A stretch of 41,999 nt of DNA from contig JAKAHD010000006.1 of NCBI GenBank assembly GCA_021815205.1, positions 1 through 41,999 on the forward strand. The letters are read 5' to 3'. How positions within the stretch are numbered: position 1 is the first letter of the stretch; each line of letters starts with the position of its first letter. The stretch comes from a bacterium. Lineage in GTDB: Bacteria; Patescibacteriota; Minisyncoccia; UBA6257; GWB1-50-10. The notes under the pieces were generated by a model. It did not search any database. It saw only the letters and a program-made list of their open reading frames with translations, and had not been told where the DNA came from. This document shows, piece by piece, positions 16,175-24,221 of this stretch. Made by a program: the position numbers and the translations under genes.

Positions 16175-16215
16175 CTAAGGGTGTCCAACCTCCTAAGGAG
16201 GTTGGACACCCTTAG
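16175..16215. repeat. Palindrome, family A copy 3
   Basis: 20-bp arms CTAAGGGTGTCCAACCTCCT / AGGAGGTTGGACACCCTTAG with one central base, 12 nt after the stop at 16162. Confidence 0.9.
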
Positions 16216-16265
16216 AGGGCTATTAGAAATTCCCGACCAAGCTTTGCGGTTTGGTCGGTTTCTTT

Positions 16266-16274
16266 TGTTACAAT
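16266..16274 (+). promoter_or_regulatory. Extended -10 (TGT-TACAAT), predicted leaderless
   Basis: TACAAT at 16269-16274; 6 nt to the ATG at 16281. Confidence 0.7.
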
Positions 16275-16280
16275 GTGTTT

Positions 16281-16817
16281 ATGAGAGAGATCGCGGTGGC
16301 GTTGCACAACATACGGAGTTTGCATAACGTCGGGTCGATATTCAGGACCGCCGACGGGGCGGGGGTCTCCAAGATATATCTGTGTGGTATTACTCCAACG
16401 CCGCTTGATCGGTTCGGAAAAATGCGCCCAGAACTTGCGAAAGTTGCTTTAGGCGCGGAACGGAACGTGCCGTGGGAACATTCCGCTTCGACGGCGCGGC
16501 TTCTCAGAAGACTTAAAAAGGAAGGGTATTGCATCTACGCCCTCGAGCAAACGGAACATTCCGTACCGTACGACGCGCCGAAACTTGCGCGCGGCGCAAA
16601 GAAGATCGCGCTTGTTTTGGGTGACGAGGTGCGGGGGATTCCGCTTTCGATTTTGAAGATATCCGACGCAATTCTTGAAATTCCCATGTATGGGAAGAAG
16701 GAGTCATTGAACGTGAGTGTGGCGTTCGGGATCGCGGTGTTCTCATTAATAAATCGCGCCCCACACCGTACTCTTCCTCGCTCGGGCGCTCCGGCGCTCC
16801 GTCATGGGTCACGGTAA
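16281..16817 (+). CDS. SpoU/TrmH-family RNA 2'-O-methyltransferase
   Basis: 178 aa. The three SpoU motifs are visible: N-I-R-S-L-H-N-V-G-S-I-F-R-T-A-D near the start, L-V-L-G-D-E-V-R-G-I in the middle, and E-S-L-N-V-S-V-A-F-G-I-A-V-F near residue 150. These form the trefoil-knot SAM site that methylates a ribose 2'-OH in tRNA or rRNA. The start at 16281 matches the usual family start and the -10 box 6 nt upstream. The last 15 or so residues are not conserved-looking, and the stop codon lies in the palindrome that begins at 16815. The exact RNA target is unknown. Confidence 0.9.
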   Translation: MREIAVALHNIRSLHNVGSIFRTADGAGVSKIYLCGITPTPLDRFGKMRPELAKVALGAERNVPWEHSASTARLLRRLKKEGYCIYALEQTEHSVPYDAPKLARGAKKIALVLGDEVRGIPLSILKISDAILEIPMYGKKESLNVSVAFGIAVFSLINRAPHRTLPRSGAPALRHGSR

Positions 16818-16853
16818 GGGTGTCCAACCTCCTAAGGAGGTTGGACACCCTTA
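16815..16853. repeat. Palindrome, family A copy 4 (contains stop codon, abuts -10)
   Basis: 19-bp arms TAAGGGTGTCCAACCTCCT / AGGAGGTTGGACACCCTTA, one central base. The first three bases are the stop codon of the methyltransferase gene; the last base is 2 nt before the -10 box of the DUF192 gene. Confidence 0.9.
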
Positions 16854-16855
16854 GA

Positions 16856-16861
16856 GATAAT
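16856..16861 (+). promoter_or_regulatory. -10 box (GATAAT), predicted leaderless
   Basis: GATAAT, 6 nt before the ATG at 16868, directly after the palindrome ending at 16853. Confidence 0.5.
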
Positions 16862-16867
16862 GAAGAT

Positions 16868-17392
16868 ATGAAGAAGTTTATTTTAGTCGCGGTGTCTCTT
16901 CTTGTAATCGTATCCGGGGGATTGTATTGGTGGTTCGGAGTGTTTTACATTACGCCCACCATTTCGAAGATCGATTTGCTAAAAAACCAAGCGATTGTAG
17001 GCGCACATAATCAGACAATTATCGCCGAGGTTGTGAGAACAAACGCGGATCGGACGCGGGGACTCGGAGGGAGAGCGGGCATCGGCATAAACGACGGGAT
17101 GCTTTTTCTTTTCGAGAGGCAGGGGGATTACGGATTTTGGATGAAGGACATGCACTTCCCAATTGATATCGTGTGGATCGCATCGAGCAGGGTTGTGAGG
17201 GTTGATACGAACGTACCCGCGCCCTCGAATGTGAATGTGCCGGATGATTCGCTTCCCGTGTATCATCCTCCCGCGCCGGTTGATATGGTACTTGAACTTC
17301 ACGCGGGACGGGCGGCAATACTTGGGCTTAAGACAGGAGATGCGCTTTCCATAAAGCCGCTTTTGCCGCACTCTCGAATCTTGAGCCGATAG
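16868..17392 (+). CDS. DUF192-family secreted/membrane-anchored protein
   Basis: 174 aa. Residues 1-25 are a signal anchor. The rest fits the DUF192 fold: T-R-G-L-G-G-R near residue 62, D-G-M-L-F-L-F-E, then G-F-W-M-K-D-M-H-F-P-I-D-I-V-W-I, and a C-terminal V-L-E-L-H-A-G segment. Members are small periplasmic or extracellular beta proteins of unknown biochemical role, common in Archaea and CPR. The frame is open through the upstream palindrome, but the -10 box and the signal sequence fix the start at 16868. Confidence 0.85.
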   Translation: MKKFILVAVSLLVIVSGGLYWWFGVFYITPTISKIDLLKNQAIVGAHNQTIIAEVVRTNADRTRGLGGRAGIGINDGMLFLFERQGDYGFWMKDMHFPIDIVWIASSRVVRVDTNVPAPSNVNVPDDSLPVYHPPAPVDMVLELHAGRAAILGLKTGDALSIKPLLPHSRILSR

Positions 17393-17394
17393 AA

Positions 17395-17466
17395 GCAGAT
17401 CACGCTGATATACACAGATATACACAGATATACGCTGATGTTAAGCTGATTGCCGCTGATACGCGT
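17395..17466. repeat. CGCTGAT-type repeat, family E copy 1
   Basis: Imperfect tandem units around ACGCTGATATACACAGATA, ending CCGCTGATACGCG. Related tracts: 27527, 31374, 34648 and 34808. Confidence 0.75.
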
Positions 17467-17491
17467 TAGTTGTGAGTTGCATGTGGTGCGT

Positions 17492-17497
17492 TATAAT
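17492..17497 (+). promoter_or_regulatory. -10 box (TATAAT), predicted leaderless
   Basis: TATAAT, 6 nt before the ATG of the GAPDH gene at 17504. Confidence 0.7.
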
Positions 17498-17503
17498 AAA
17501 GGT

Positions 17504-18526
17504 ATGGCAAAAATAGCAATCAACGGATTCGGTCGTATCGGACGGCTGTTTCTCCGGCAGGCGTTCGAGTTGCCCGATCTTGAGATGGTCGCGATCAATG
17601 ATCTTGGTGATGTGGAAAACCTCGCGTACCTCTTAAGATATGATTCCGTGTATGGAAGGTTCGGGCATGAGGTGCGTGTCGAGGGAGATCATCTCGTGAT
17701 AGACGGGAAGTCCATCGCATTTTTGCAGGTAAAGGACCCCACCCAGCTTCCGTGGGGAGCGCTCGGCGTCGATGTGGCAGTTGAGGCAACTGGATTATTC
17801 GATTTGTACGAGAGGGCGAAAGCGCATCTCGCCTCGGGTGCAAAGCGCGTCGTGATTACCGCCCCCGCGAAGGATGAAGATGGCGCCGAGGGGCAGACGG
17901 TCTTGATGGGCGTGAATGAAGAGAAGATAAAAACATGCACGATCACCTCGAACGGGTCGTGCACGACGAACTCCGCATCGCCCGTGATCCGGGTGCTTTC
18001 CGAAGCGCTCGGGATCCAAAAAGCAATGCTCTCAACGGTGCACGCGTATACTTCGTCGCAGGCGCTTGTGGATAGTCCCGTGCGCAGCGGCCATGATTTT
18101 AGAAAAGGACGAGCGGCGGCGCAGAATATCGTTCCAGAAACAACCGGCGCGGCAATCTCCGTCGCGCGCGCCATTCCCGAGGTGAAAGGAAAGTTCGACG
18201 GCGTCTCGTTCCGCGTGCCGAACATCACCGGGTCTCTCTCGAGTATCACGGTGCTTACGAAGCGGGCAACAACCGTCGAGGAAATTCAAAAAATTCTTTC
18301 CGATGCCGCCGCGTTGCCGCGCTGGCAGGGAATACTCAAAGTAACAACCGATCAGCTTGTCTCCTCTGATATCGTGGGCGAGCCGTACGGCGCGATCGTT
18401 CCGCTTGATCTCATTAAAGTTGTGGACGGCGATCTCGTGAACGTGCTCTCGTGGTATGACAACGAAGCGGGATATGTTTCGACGTTGGTAAGACATGTTC
18501 AAAAGGCGGCGGCATTCATTAAGTAA
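17504..18526 (+). CDS. gap: Glyceraldehyde-3-phosphate dehydrogenase
   Basis: 340 aa, normal length. N-terminal I-N-G-F-G-R-I-G-R is the dinucleotide-binding loop, and A-I-N-D-L after the second strand is the pattern of NAD-linked enzymes. The catalytic Cys is in N-G-S-C-T-T-N near residue 152, followed by the substrate-site H-A-Y-T. W-Y-D-N-E-A-G-Y near the C-terminus is also conserved. It oxidises glyceraldehyde-3-P to 1,3-bisphosphoglycerate in the cytoplasm. It opens a run of sugar-phosphate genes on the same strand. The start is fixed by the family N-terminus and by the -10 box 6 nt upstream. Confidence 0.97.
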   Translation: MAKIAINGFGRIGRLFLRQAFELPDLEMVAINDLGDVENLAYLLRYDSVYGRFGHEVRVEGDHLVIDGKSIAFLQVKDPTQLPWGALGVDVAVEATGLFDLYERAKAHLASGAKRVVITAPAKDEDGAEGQTVLMGVNEEKIKTCTITSNGSCTTNSASPVIRVLSEALGIQKAMLSTVHAYTSSQALVDSPVRSGHDFRKGRAAAQNIVPETTGAAISVARAIPEVKGKFDGVSFRVPNITGSLSSITVLTKRATTVEEIQKILSDAAALPRWQGILKVTTDQLVSSDIVGEPYGAIVPLDLIKVVDGDLVNVLSWYDNEAGYVSTLVRHVQKAAAFIK

Positions 18527-18626
18527 ATCCGAAATCCGAAACAAATTCGAATGACCAAAATCCTAAATTACAAAACACGTGTTTCGGTCATTGTGATTTC
18601 GTATTTTGATCATTGTTTCGGATTTA
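18524..18626. repeat. TCCGAAACAAATTCGAA repeat, family G copy 1
   Basis: Palindromic tract starting at the gap stop codon: AATCCGAAATCCGAAAC on the left and GTTTCGGATTT on the right, with AATGACC / GGTCATT inside. A second copy is inside the 16S gene at 31749-31875. A short GTCCCGTAGGGA-type hairpin follows at about 18650-18690. Confidence 0.75.
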
Positions 18627-18717
18627 TGTCCCTTCGGTCATCCCTGCGGGAGATGTCCCGTAGGGAAAGACGTCTCCCGTAGGGAGAGAAATTAGGATTT
18701 AGGATTTCGTAAAAACT

Positions 18718-19257
18718 ATGTTGCTCTACATCGGTGCCGATCATAACGGGTTTGCTTTGAAGGAACACCTGAAAACGTTCCTTAAGGAGAGCGGCTATAC
18801 CGTCACGGATGTTCGAGATGCTACGCTTGATCAGAATGACGATTATCCCGATATTGCCGCCGAGGTCGGGCGGCGCGTAAGCCGGGAAATTGAAACCGCG
18901 CGCGGCATCGTGATCTGCAAGTCCGGCGTCGGCGTGGATGTGGTCACAAACAAATTTCCGAGAATACGCACGGTGCTTGCGATGACGCCGGACCAGGCGT
19001 TCGACGCGAGGAATGACGACGACGTGAACGTACTCGCGCTGGGCGCGGGGTATCTTGATCTTCAGATTGCGAAGAAGATTCTCATTACGTGGCTTGAGAC
19101 GCCGTTTTCGAATGAGCCGCGATTCAGGCGCCGCATCGAAAAAATTTCGAGGATTGAGCAGTATATTCTGCACACACCGTATTCCGAAGCCGAAGAAGAA
19201 CGGAAAGACGATGCTCTGGGACCGCACAACTCCCCCTCTCAAGGATTACGTTGGTAA
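18718..19257 (+). CDS. rpiB: Ribose-5-phosphate isomerase B-family protein
   Basis: 179 aa. RpiB/LacA-B features: Y-I-G-A-D-H-N-G-F at the N-terminus, D-Y-P-D-I-A near residue 42, and I-V-I-C-K-S-G-V-G near residue 62 with the catalytic Cys (usual form I-C-G-T-G-I-G). The next motif reads A-R-N-D-D-D-V-N where enzymes usually have R-x-H-N-D, so the ring-opening His appears replaced by Arg. It would interconvert ribose-5-P and ribulose-5-P. The adjacent epimerase gene supports this, but the changed His leaves the exact substrate open. The C-terminus is longer than usual. Confidence 0.82.
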   Translation: MLLYIGADHNGFALKEHLKTFLKESGYTVTDVRDATLDQNDDYPDIAAEVGRRVSREIETARGIVICKSGVGVDVVTNKFPRIRTVLAMTPDQAFDARNDDDVNVLALGAGYLDLQIAKKILITWLETPFSNEPRFRRRIEKISRIEQYILHTPYSEAEEERKDDALGPHNSPSQGLRW

Positions 19258-19266
19258 TCCCCGCCT

Positions 19267-19926
19267 ATGGAAATAGTCCCCGTCATAAATTGTTTGGATA
19301 GGATTTGCATACGGGAACGCTGGGAAGGACTTCGAAAACTCGACGCGCACGCCGTGCATTTCGATGTGGCGGACGGTGTGTTTGCGCCCGTCGTGTCTCC
19401 TCTCACCCCGCAGTTGTTACGCGAGCTTCTCAGAGAAGATCCCGATGTGCACATTGAGATCCACCTCATGGTCCGCGATCCGGAGGTGGTGATCGAGGCG
19501 TGGCTTGAAGCGGGCGCGAAGCGAATCATCGCGCATATCGAAGCGGCGCATGACATCCCGTACCTTATGCGCATGGCGGAGGAGTACGGGGCGCTACCGG
19601 TTTTGGGGGTGATGCAGAAAACGGAGATAAAAAAGATCGCCGGTGTTCTTGAAGCGCACGGCATTCGCGATGCTCACCTTTTGGAGGTTGCTCCCGGTTT
19701 TTCGGGACAGGAGATGAATCCGAAAGCTTCGGAAAGGATACGTACACTGCGTTCCGAGATTCCCGATGTGCGGATCACGATCGACGGCGGTGTGGATGCC
19801 CTAACTGTGGTCGCAATCCGCGATGCGGGAGCCGTGCGCGCCGTCTCCTCGTCGTTTATTTGGGAGAGCGAACACCCGAGAGAGGCATATGAGAGTTTGA
19901 AGAAAATCGGGGAGGAGAAAATGTAA
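19267..19926 (+). CDS. rpe: Ribulose-phosphate 3-epimerase
   Basis: 219 aa TIM barrel. Metal/active-site motifs in order: V-H-F-D-V-A-D-G-V-F-A-P near residue 30, I-E-I-H-L-M-V near 62, L-L-E-V-A-P-G-F-S-G-Q near 142, and I-T-I-D-G-G-V near 175. It interconverts ribulose-5-P and xylulose-5-P. The gene begins 9 nt after the RpiB stop, so the two are one operon. No SD is visible. The N-terminal V-P-V-I-N-C differs from the common A-P-S-I-L, but the catalytic Asp and His residues are kept. Confidence 0.9.
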   Translation: MEIVPVINCLDRICIRERWEGLRKLDAHAVHFDVADGVFAPVVSPLTPQLLRELLREDPDVHIEIHLMVRDPEVVIEAWLEAGAKRIIAHIEAAHDIPYLMRMAEEYGALPVLGVMQKTEIKKIAGVLEAHGIRDAHLLEVAPGFSGQEMNPKASERIRTLRSEIPDVRITIDGGVDALTVVAIRDAGAVRAVSSSFIWESEHPREAYESLKKIGEEKM

Positions 19927-19989
19927 TGCGAAATTACGGAAGAACGTTCTTCTGCATGATTCGCATAGGGTATTAGCATGTTTCGCATT
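19925..19989. repeat. AATGCGAAA repeat, family D copy 1
   Basis: Ends AATGCGAAA and TTTCGCATT, with ACGGAAGAACGTTCTTC inside. It starts at the rpe stop. Longer relatives are at 22153 and 31100. Confidence 0.75.
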
Positions 19990-20102
19990 ATTCTCCTTCG
20001 CCCGAATACCTCTGTCGCGTGCGATGAGGATGGAGGGCGAGGAGCACCCTTCCGTAGTCCGCTCGAGGCGGACGAAGGAGGGTTAGATCCAGGACGAATT
20101 CC

Positions 20103-20130
20103 GATACCGCACCGCAAGCGATGCGGTATC
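20103..20130. terminator. Hairpin terminator between rpe and pyrG (bidirectional)
   Basis: Stem GATACCGCA / TGCGGTATC with a 10-nt loop, followed on the + strand by TTCATTTCTTT. It directly abuts the stop codon of pyrG on the other strand. About 30-100 nt before it there is a second imperfect hairpin (ACCCTTCCGTAGTCCGC / GGCGGACGAAGGAGGGT). Confidence 0.65.
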
Positions 20131-20131
20131 T

Positions 20132-21757
20132 TCATTTCTTTAGGGAGGCCTTGATAAAACTTATAAAAAGAGGGTGAGGACGGAGCGGACGGGATTTTAA
20201 TTCCGGGTGGAACTGCGTGCCGAGGAAGAAGGGATGTATTTTCCTTGGTAATTCGAATATCTCCATGAGGTGTTTGTCGGGGGACGTGCCGGAAAACACG
20301 CCTCCTTTCTTCTCTATTCTTTCGATGTAGTCCGGATTTACCTCGTAGCGGTGGCGGTGGCGTTCTGATATCTTTCGTTTCCCGTATGCGTGCGCCGCAA
20401 TGGAGCCCGAGGCGAGGAGCGCGGGGTAGGCGCCAAGCCGCATCGTGCCGCCGTAGTCCTTCTTCATGAGCCTTTCTTTTTGTTCGGGAAGGATATCAAT
20501 CACGGGGTGCGAAGTCGTGGAATTAATCTCCGTCGTATGCGCATCCTTGAGGTGCAGTACGTCGCGCGCGAACTCCACCACGGCGAGTTGCATGCCGTAG
20601 CAGAGCCCGAAGTAGGGGATGCGATGCGTACGCGCGTACTGGATCGCCTTAATCTTTCCCTCGACGCCGCGTTTCCCGAATCCTCCCGGGATAATGATGC
20701 CGTCGTATTCAGAGAGGTTTTTTAGGTGTTCGGGATGTCGTTCAAACTCCTCGCTGTCAATCCACTCGATAACCGGATGGCGATGACAAACATATGCGGC
20801 ATGTTTAATCGCTTCGAGCACGGAGATATACGCGTCGGTAAGAATAAAATTTCCTGTTCCAAAATATTTTCCCACGATTCCTATCTTCACATCGCCCTTC
20901 AGTCTTTTGAGAGTTCGGTTCAGCCGTTTCCACTCTTTGAGGTCGCGTTTTTTGGGGCGAAGCTCCAATTTTTTCATGATCATTTCACTGATGTGATCCT
21001 TCTCAAAGTTCAGGGGTATCTCGTAGATAGTATTCACATCCGGCGCGGAGATGATGCTCCCTTTTTCCATGCCGCACATATACTCGAGCTTTTCCTTCCG
21101 CTTGCCGTCGATCGGTACCGCGGCGCGCGCGACTACAAGATCGGGATGAAGTCCCGCGGTGTTCAAGTTGCGGATCGCGTGCTGGGTCGGTTTCGTTTTG
21201 AGTTCGTTTCCCCCGACGCCCAGCGCGGGGATGTAACTCACGAGTGCGAGAATAACATCCTTCGGATTTTTTTGCTTCATAAGGCGCACCGCTTCGAGGA
21301 AGAGGAGATTCTGATAATCACCGATCGTGCCCCCGACTTCAATGATGACGATATCCGCCTTTGCTTTTATTCCGGCACGCTTGATCCGGCGTATCACCTC
21401 GAGCGGAATGTCGGGGATCACATGCACGCAATTTCCCTTGAACTCGAGGTTTCGTTCTTTCTTTATCACGTTCAGGTAAACGCTGCCCGTCGTCATGTAG
21501 TTCGCGCCTGAGAGGTCGATGTTCAGGAAACGTTCGTAGTTTCCCATATCCTGATCGCACTCCATTCCATCGTCCAGTACGAAGACCTCCCCGTGTTCGG
21601 TGGGGTTCATGGTACCGGCATCAACATTTACATAAGGATCAATCTTAATCGCGGTGACTTTAAATCCCTTTCCCTGGAGAATTGCCCCTATCGAGGCGGC
21701 CGCCACTCCTTTTCCTACGCTCGACATAACCCCTCCTGTTACGAAAATATATTTCAT
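20132..21757 (-). CDS. pyrG: CTP synthase
   Basis: 541 aa, full length. The N-terminal synthetase domain starts K-Y-I-F-V-T-G-G-V-M-S-S-V-G-K-G, followed by D-P-Y-V-N-V-D-A-G-T-M and H-G-E-V-F-V-L-D-D-G. The C-terminal glutaminase domain has G-G-F-G-K-R-G, the nucleophile Cys in F-G-L-C-Y-G-M-Q near residue 385, and a late H-P-E-L-K-S catalytic His/Glu pair. It makes CTP from UTP, ATP and glutamine. It is the only gene on the minus strand in a 10-kb run of + strand genes. Its ATG overlaps the end of an inverted repeat (21756-21875), which therefore lies in its promoter region. Confidence 0.97.
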   Translation of the reverse strand: MKYIFVTGGVMSSVGKGVAAASIGAILQGKGFKVTAIKIDPYVNVDAGTMNPTEHGEVFVLDDGMECDQDMGNYERFLNIDLSGANYMTTGSVYLNVIKKERNLEFKGNCVHVIPDIPLEVIRRIKRAGIKAKADIVIIEVGGTIGDYQNLLFLEAVRLMKQKNPKDVILALVSYIPALGVGGNELKTKPTQHAIRNLNTAGLHPDLVVARAAVPIDGKRKEKLEYMCGMEKGSIISAPDVNTIYEIPLNFEKDHISEMIMKKLELRPKKRDLKEWKRLNRTLKRLKGDVKIGIVGKYFGTGNFILTDAYISVLEAIKHAAYVCHRHPVIEWIDSEEFERHPEHLKNLSEYDGIIIPGGFGKRGVEGKIKAIQYARTHRIPYFGLCYGMQLAVVEFARDVLHLKDAHTTEINSTTSHPVIDILPEQKERLMKKDYGGTMRLGAYPALLASGSIAAHAYGKRKISERHRHRYEVNPDYIERIEKKGGVFSGTSPDKHLMEIFELPRKIHPFFLGTQFHPELKSRPLRPHPLFISFIKASLKK

Positions 21758-21875
21758 CCCGTTAGAAATAGATCGCGATCATGCGATCTAATATTAAATT
21801 TGATACCTCGACTTATTATCATAGAAATTTATCTTTCATCCCATTTCGAAACGCGATCGCGATTTCTAACGGGAT
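21756..21875. repeat. 120-bp element with terminal inverted repeats upstream of pyrG
   Basis: Ends ATCCCGTTAGAAAT / ATTTCTAACGGGAT, with GATCGCGATC and GCGATCGC next to them. One end overlaps the pyrG start codon. From here to the gene at 22278 (520 bp) there is no gene: this element is followed by repeats at 21899 and 22153. Confidence 0.75.
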
Positions 21876-21898
21876 TCATGTTTTTGTTGTTTAAAAAA

Positions 21899-22073
21899 TA
21901 AATCCCCACACCTTCCTGCGAGGTATTAAACCCCGCAGGAAGGACTTCTCCGCCGCCCATTCACCCTCACACCTATGCCGTAGGTGAGGGTTCATCCCCG
22001 AAGCCAAGCCCCCACCATCCCAAAAGGTATTGGGGCAAGCTACGGGGTATTCTGGGAAGGTGTAAGGATAAAG
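21899..22073. repeat. T-shaped palindrome, family C copy 2
   Basis: Outer arms ATCCCCACACCTTCC and GGAAGGTGTAAGGAT with inner pairs CCCTCACACCTATGCCGTAGGTGAGGG and smaller hairpins. Shares long stretches (CTTCTCCGCCGCCCATTCACC, GAAGCCAAGCCCCCACC) with 36281-36433. Confidence 0.8.
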
Positions 22074-22152
22074 TCCCGACTTTCTAGGGGGTGCCTTTCA
22101 TCATTGTACCTGCCGCTCTTCCTTTTGCATTGTGGATAAAAAATAAAGATGT

Positions 22153-22237
22153 AATGCGAAACCACGAGTACACTATGCGAATCCGGCGGAAAACGTTTTT
22201 CGCATAATTCGCATAGAGCATGAGCATGTTTCGCATT
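22153..22237. repeat. AATGCGAAA repeat, family D copy 2
   Basis: AATGCGAAA ... TTTCGCATT with inner TATGCGAATC and AATTCGCATA arms. Ends about 25 nt before the transketolase promoter. Confidence 0.8.
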
Positions 22238-22261
22238 CTGCGCCCCCCATTTCCCGTTTTT

Positions 22262-22270
22262 TGCTATAAT
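22262..22270 (+). promoter_or_regulatory. Extended -10 (TGC-TATAAT), predicted leaderless
   Basis: TATAAT at 22265-22270, 7 nt before the ATG at 22278. Confidence 0.7.
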
Positions 22271-22277
22271 GAGGTAC

Positions 22278-23138
22278 ATGACTCCTTTGCACGAAGGGAA
22301 ATTGAAGTATCTCGAGGAACTTGCGAATAGAATCCGCGAGGACGTGATCGAAATGCTCCTCGAGGCGGGTTCGGGACATTCCGCGGGCCCCTTGGGGATG
22401 GCGGATATCTTCACCGTGCTCTACTTCCATGTTTTGAAACATGATCCGAAGTATCCGGAGTGGCCCGATCGGGATCGTCTGGTGCTTTCAAATGGCCATA
22501 TCTGTCCCGTGCTCTATGCCGCGATGGCGCATGCGGGATACTTTCCCCTTGAAGAATTGAAGACACTAAGAAAAATAAACTCCCGCCTGCAGGGGCACCC
22601 GCACCGCACGGCGCTTCCCGGACTCGAGACGACGTCGGGCCCTTTAGGGTCCGGCCTCTCGCAGGCAATCGGTATTGCGCTTGCGGCACGGCTCGATAAC
22701 AAAAAGTACCGCACCTACTGTCTCGGTTCGGATGGAGAGTTAAATGAGGGGAATACGTGGGAAGCGATACTCTTCGCCGCGAAAAACAGGATTTCGAATC
22801 TCACGCTCGTCATCGATCGGAATAACATTCAGATTGACGGCTATACCGAATCAATCATGCCGCTTGAGCCACTGAAGGAAAAATTTGAGGCGTTCAACTG
22901 GCACGTCTTGGAAATCAACGGCCACGATATGGAGGAGTTCGTTTCCGCAGTAAGCGAGGCCGAGGCAATTTTTGAGAAACCGACTGTTATCATCGCGCAT
23001 ACGATTCCCGGAAAGGGGGTGAGTTTCATGGAGCGCGATTATCACTGGCATGGGAAGCCGCCGGATAAGCGGGAGGCGAAAGAAGCGATGGAAGAGCTCC
23101 GCACGCTCGGGGGAAGGATACGGAGCGAACATGAGTAA
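22278..23138 (+). CDS. Transketolase, N-terminal (TPP-binding) subunit
   Basis: 286 aa. G-S-G-H-S-A-G-P-L-G near residue 31 and H-P-H-R near 112 line the active site. The thiamine diphosphate/metal motif G-S-D-G-E-L-N-E-G ... N-N spans about 150-182. This is the first half of a transketolase split into two genes, as in many archaea and CPR; the second half follows at 23232. An ATG at 22269 is in frame but overlaps the -10 box. The two subunits would transfer two-carbon units between pentose and hexose/tetrose phosphates. Confidence 0.95.
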   Translation: MTPLHEGKLKYLEELANRIREDVIEMLLEAGSGHSAGPLGMADIFTVLYFHVLKHDPKYPEWPDRDRLVLSNGHICPVLYAAMAHAGYFPLEELKTLRKINSRLQGHPHRTALPGLETTSGPLGSGLSQAIGIALAARLDNKKYRTYCLGSDGELNEGNTWEAILFAAKNRISNLTLVIDRNNIQIDGYTESIMPLEPLKEKFEAFNWHVLEINGHDMEEFVSAVSEAEAIFEKPTVIIAHTIPGKGVSFMERDYHWHGKPPDKREAKEAMEELRTLGGRIRSEHE

Positions 23139-23140
23139 CG

Positions 23141-23225
23141 AATTTTAAATTCTTAATTTTTAAATTTTAATTGAATGCATAAGTTTTAAAATTGATTTAA
23201 AATTTAGAACTTGAAATTTAAAATT
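23141..23225. repeat. AT-rich repeat, family F copy 1 (inverted partner of 24220)
   Basis: 85 bp made of AATTTTAAATT-like runs. Its reverse complement matches 24220-24303 with about four differences. It fills the whole gap between the two transketolase genes. Confidence 0.9.
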
Positions 23226-23231
23226 GTCTGT

Positions 23232-24221
23232 ATGTTAACCGATAAACTCAAACTCAATCCCAAGCTCTTCGATAAAGATATCGAGATGAGGCCTACCCGC
23301 GATGGGTACGGCGAGGGGCTTGTGCTTGCGGCGCGGGAACACCAGAACGTGGTGGCGCTCACCGCCGACCTTACCGAATCAACGAGAACCGAGGCGTTTG
23401 CCAATGAATTTCCAGAGCGGTTTTTCGAGGTGGGTGTTGCGGAACAGAATATGGCGACAATTGCGGCGGGCTTGGGCATTACGGGGAAGATCCCTTTTAT
23501 CGCTTCGTATGCGACATTCTCTCCCGGAAGGAATTACGAGCAAATCAGGACGACGATCGCCTACAACAATTCGAACGTAAAAATCGCGGGGCATCATGCT
23601 GGGATTTCCGTGGGACCCGACGGCGCGACCCATCAGGCGACTGAGGATATCGCGATCATGCGGGCGATGCCGAACACAAAAGTATTCGTACCCTGCGACG
23701 CGATCGAGGCGCGGAAAGCGACGCTCGCCGCCGCAAAAATCTGGGGCCCCGTATACCTTCGTTTCGGCAGGGAAAAGAGTCCCGTAATTACCACGGAGAC
23801 GACACCCTTTACGCCCGGGAAGGCGGAGGTGTTCTGGAGATCGAGGAAACCGAAAGTGGCGATTATCGCCTGCGGCATACTTGTATATCGCGCGCTCCTT
23901 GCGGCGCGGGAACTCGAGAAGCGTAAGATTGGCGCCGTTGTCGTAAACAATCACTCAATAAAACCGATTGATGAGAAGACCATACTTGAGGTTGCGAAAC
24001 AGACGGGCGCGGTCGTGACCACGGAGGAGCATCAAGTAAACGGAGGGCTCGGCGGTGCGGTTGTGGAAGTCCTCGCGAAACATTACCCCGTTCCGATGGA
24101 GTTTGTGGGACTTCACGATACCTTCGGAGAATCAGGCAAGCCGGAGGAACTCATTGAGAAGTACGGGATGGGAGTGAAGGATATCGTAGCCGCGGTGAAG
24201 AAAGTGATGGGGAGAAAATAA
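23232..24221 (+). CDS. Transketolase, C-terminal subunit
   Basis: 329 aa from the ATG at 23232; a start at 23211 would lie in the repeat. The pyrimidine-binding domain begins M-R-P-T-R-D-G-Y-G, with D-L-T-E-S-T-R-T and F-F-E-V-G-V-A-E-Q-N-M near residues 45-75; the Glu in this last motif activates TPP. Later come H-A-G-I-S-V-G-P-D-G-A-T-H-Q and the C-terminal domain with T-T-E-E-H-Q-V-N-G-G-L-G. It is bounded on both sides by near-identical 85-bp inverted repeats. No promoter is obvious apart from the AT-rich repeat itself. Confidence 0.95.
   Translation: MLTDKLKLNPKLFDKDIEMRPTRDGYGEGLVLAAREHQNVVALTADLTESTRTEAFANEFPERFFEVGVAEQNMATIAAGLGITGKIPFIASYATFSPGRNYEQIRTTIAYNNSNVKIAGHHAGISVGPDGATHQATEDIAIMRAMPNTKVFVPCDAIEARKATLAAAKIWGPVYLRFGREKSPVITTETTPFTPGKAEVFWRSRKPKVAIIACGILVYRALLAARELEKRKIGAVVVNNHSIKPIDEKTILEVAKQTGAVVTTEEHQVNGGLGGAVVEVLAKHYPVPMEFVGLHDTFGESGKPEELIEKYGMGVKDIVAAVKKVMGRK

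Noticed and set aside
16175-16853. Open frames beginning M-S-N-L-L-R-R-L-D-T-L at several places and on both strands
   Set aside because: They are translations of the family A palindrome (16175, 16815, 26572), which reads the same on both strands, not a conserved peptide.
20390-21511. Long open frames on the + strand opposite pyrG
   Set aside because: pyrG is unambiguous on the minus strand; the opposite frames are Arg/His/Phe-rich shadows without domain features.
22278-24221. Transketolase broken by frameshift
   Set aside because: The two halves are each complete with normal domain borders; split transketolases are an established arrangement.
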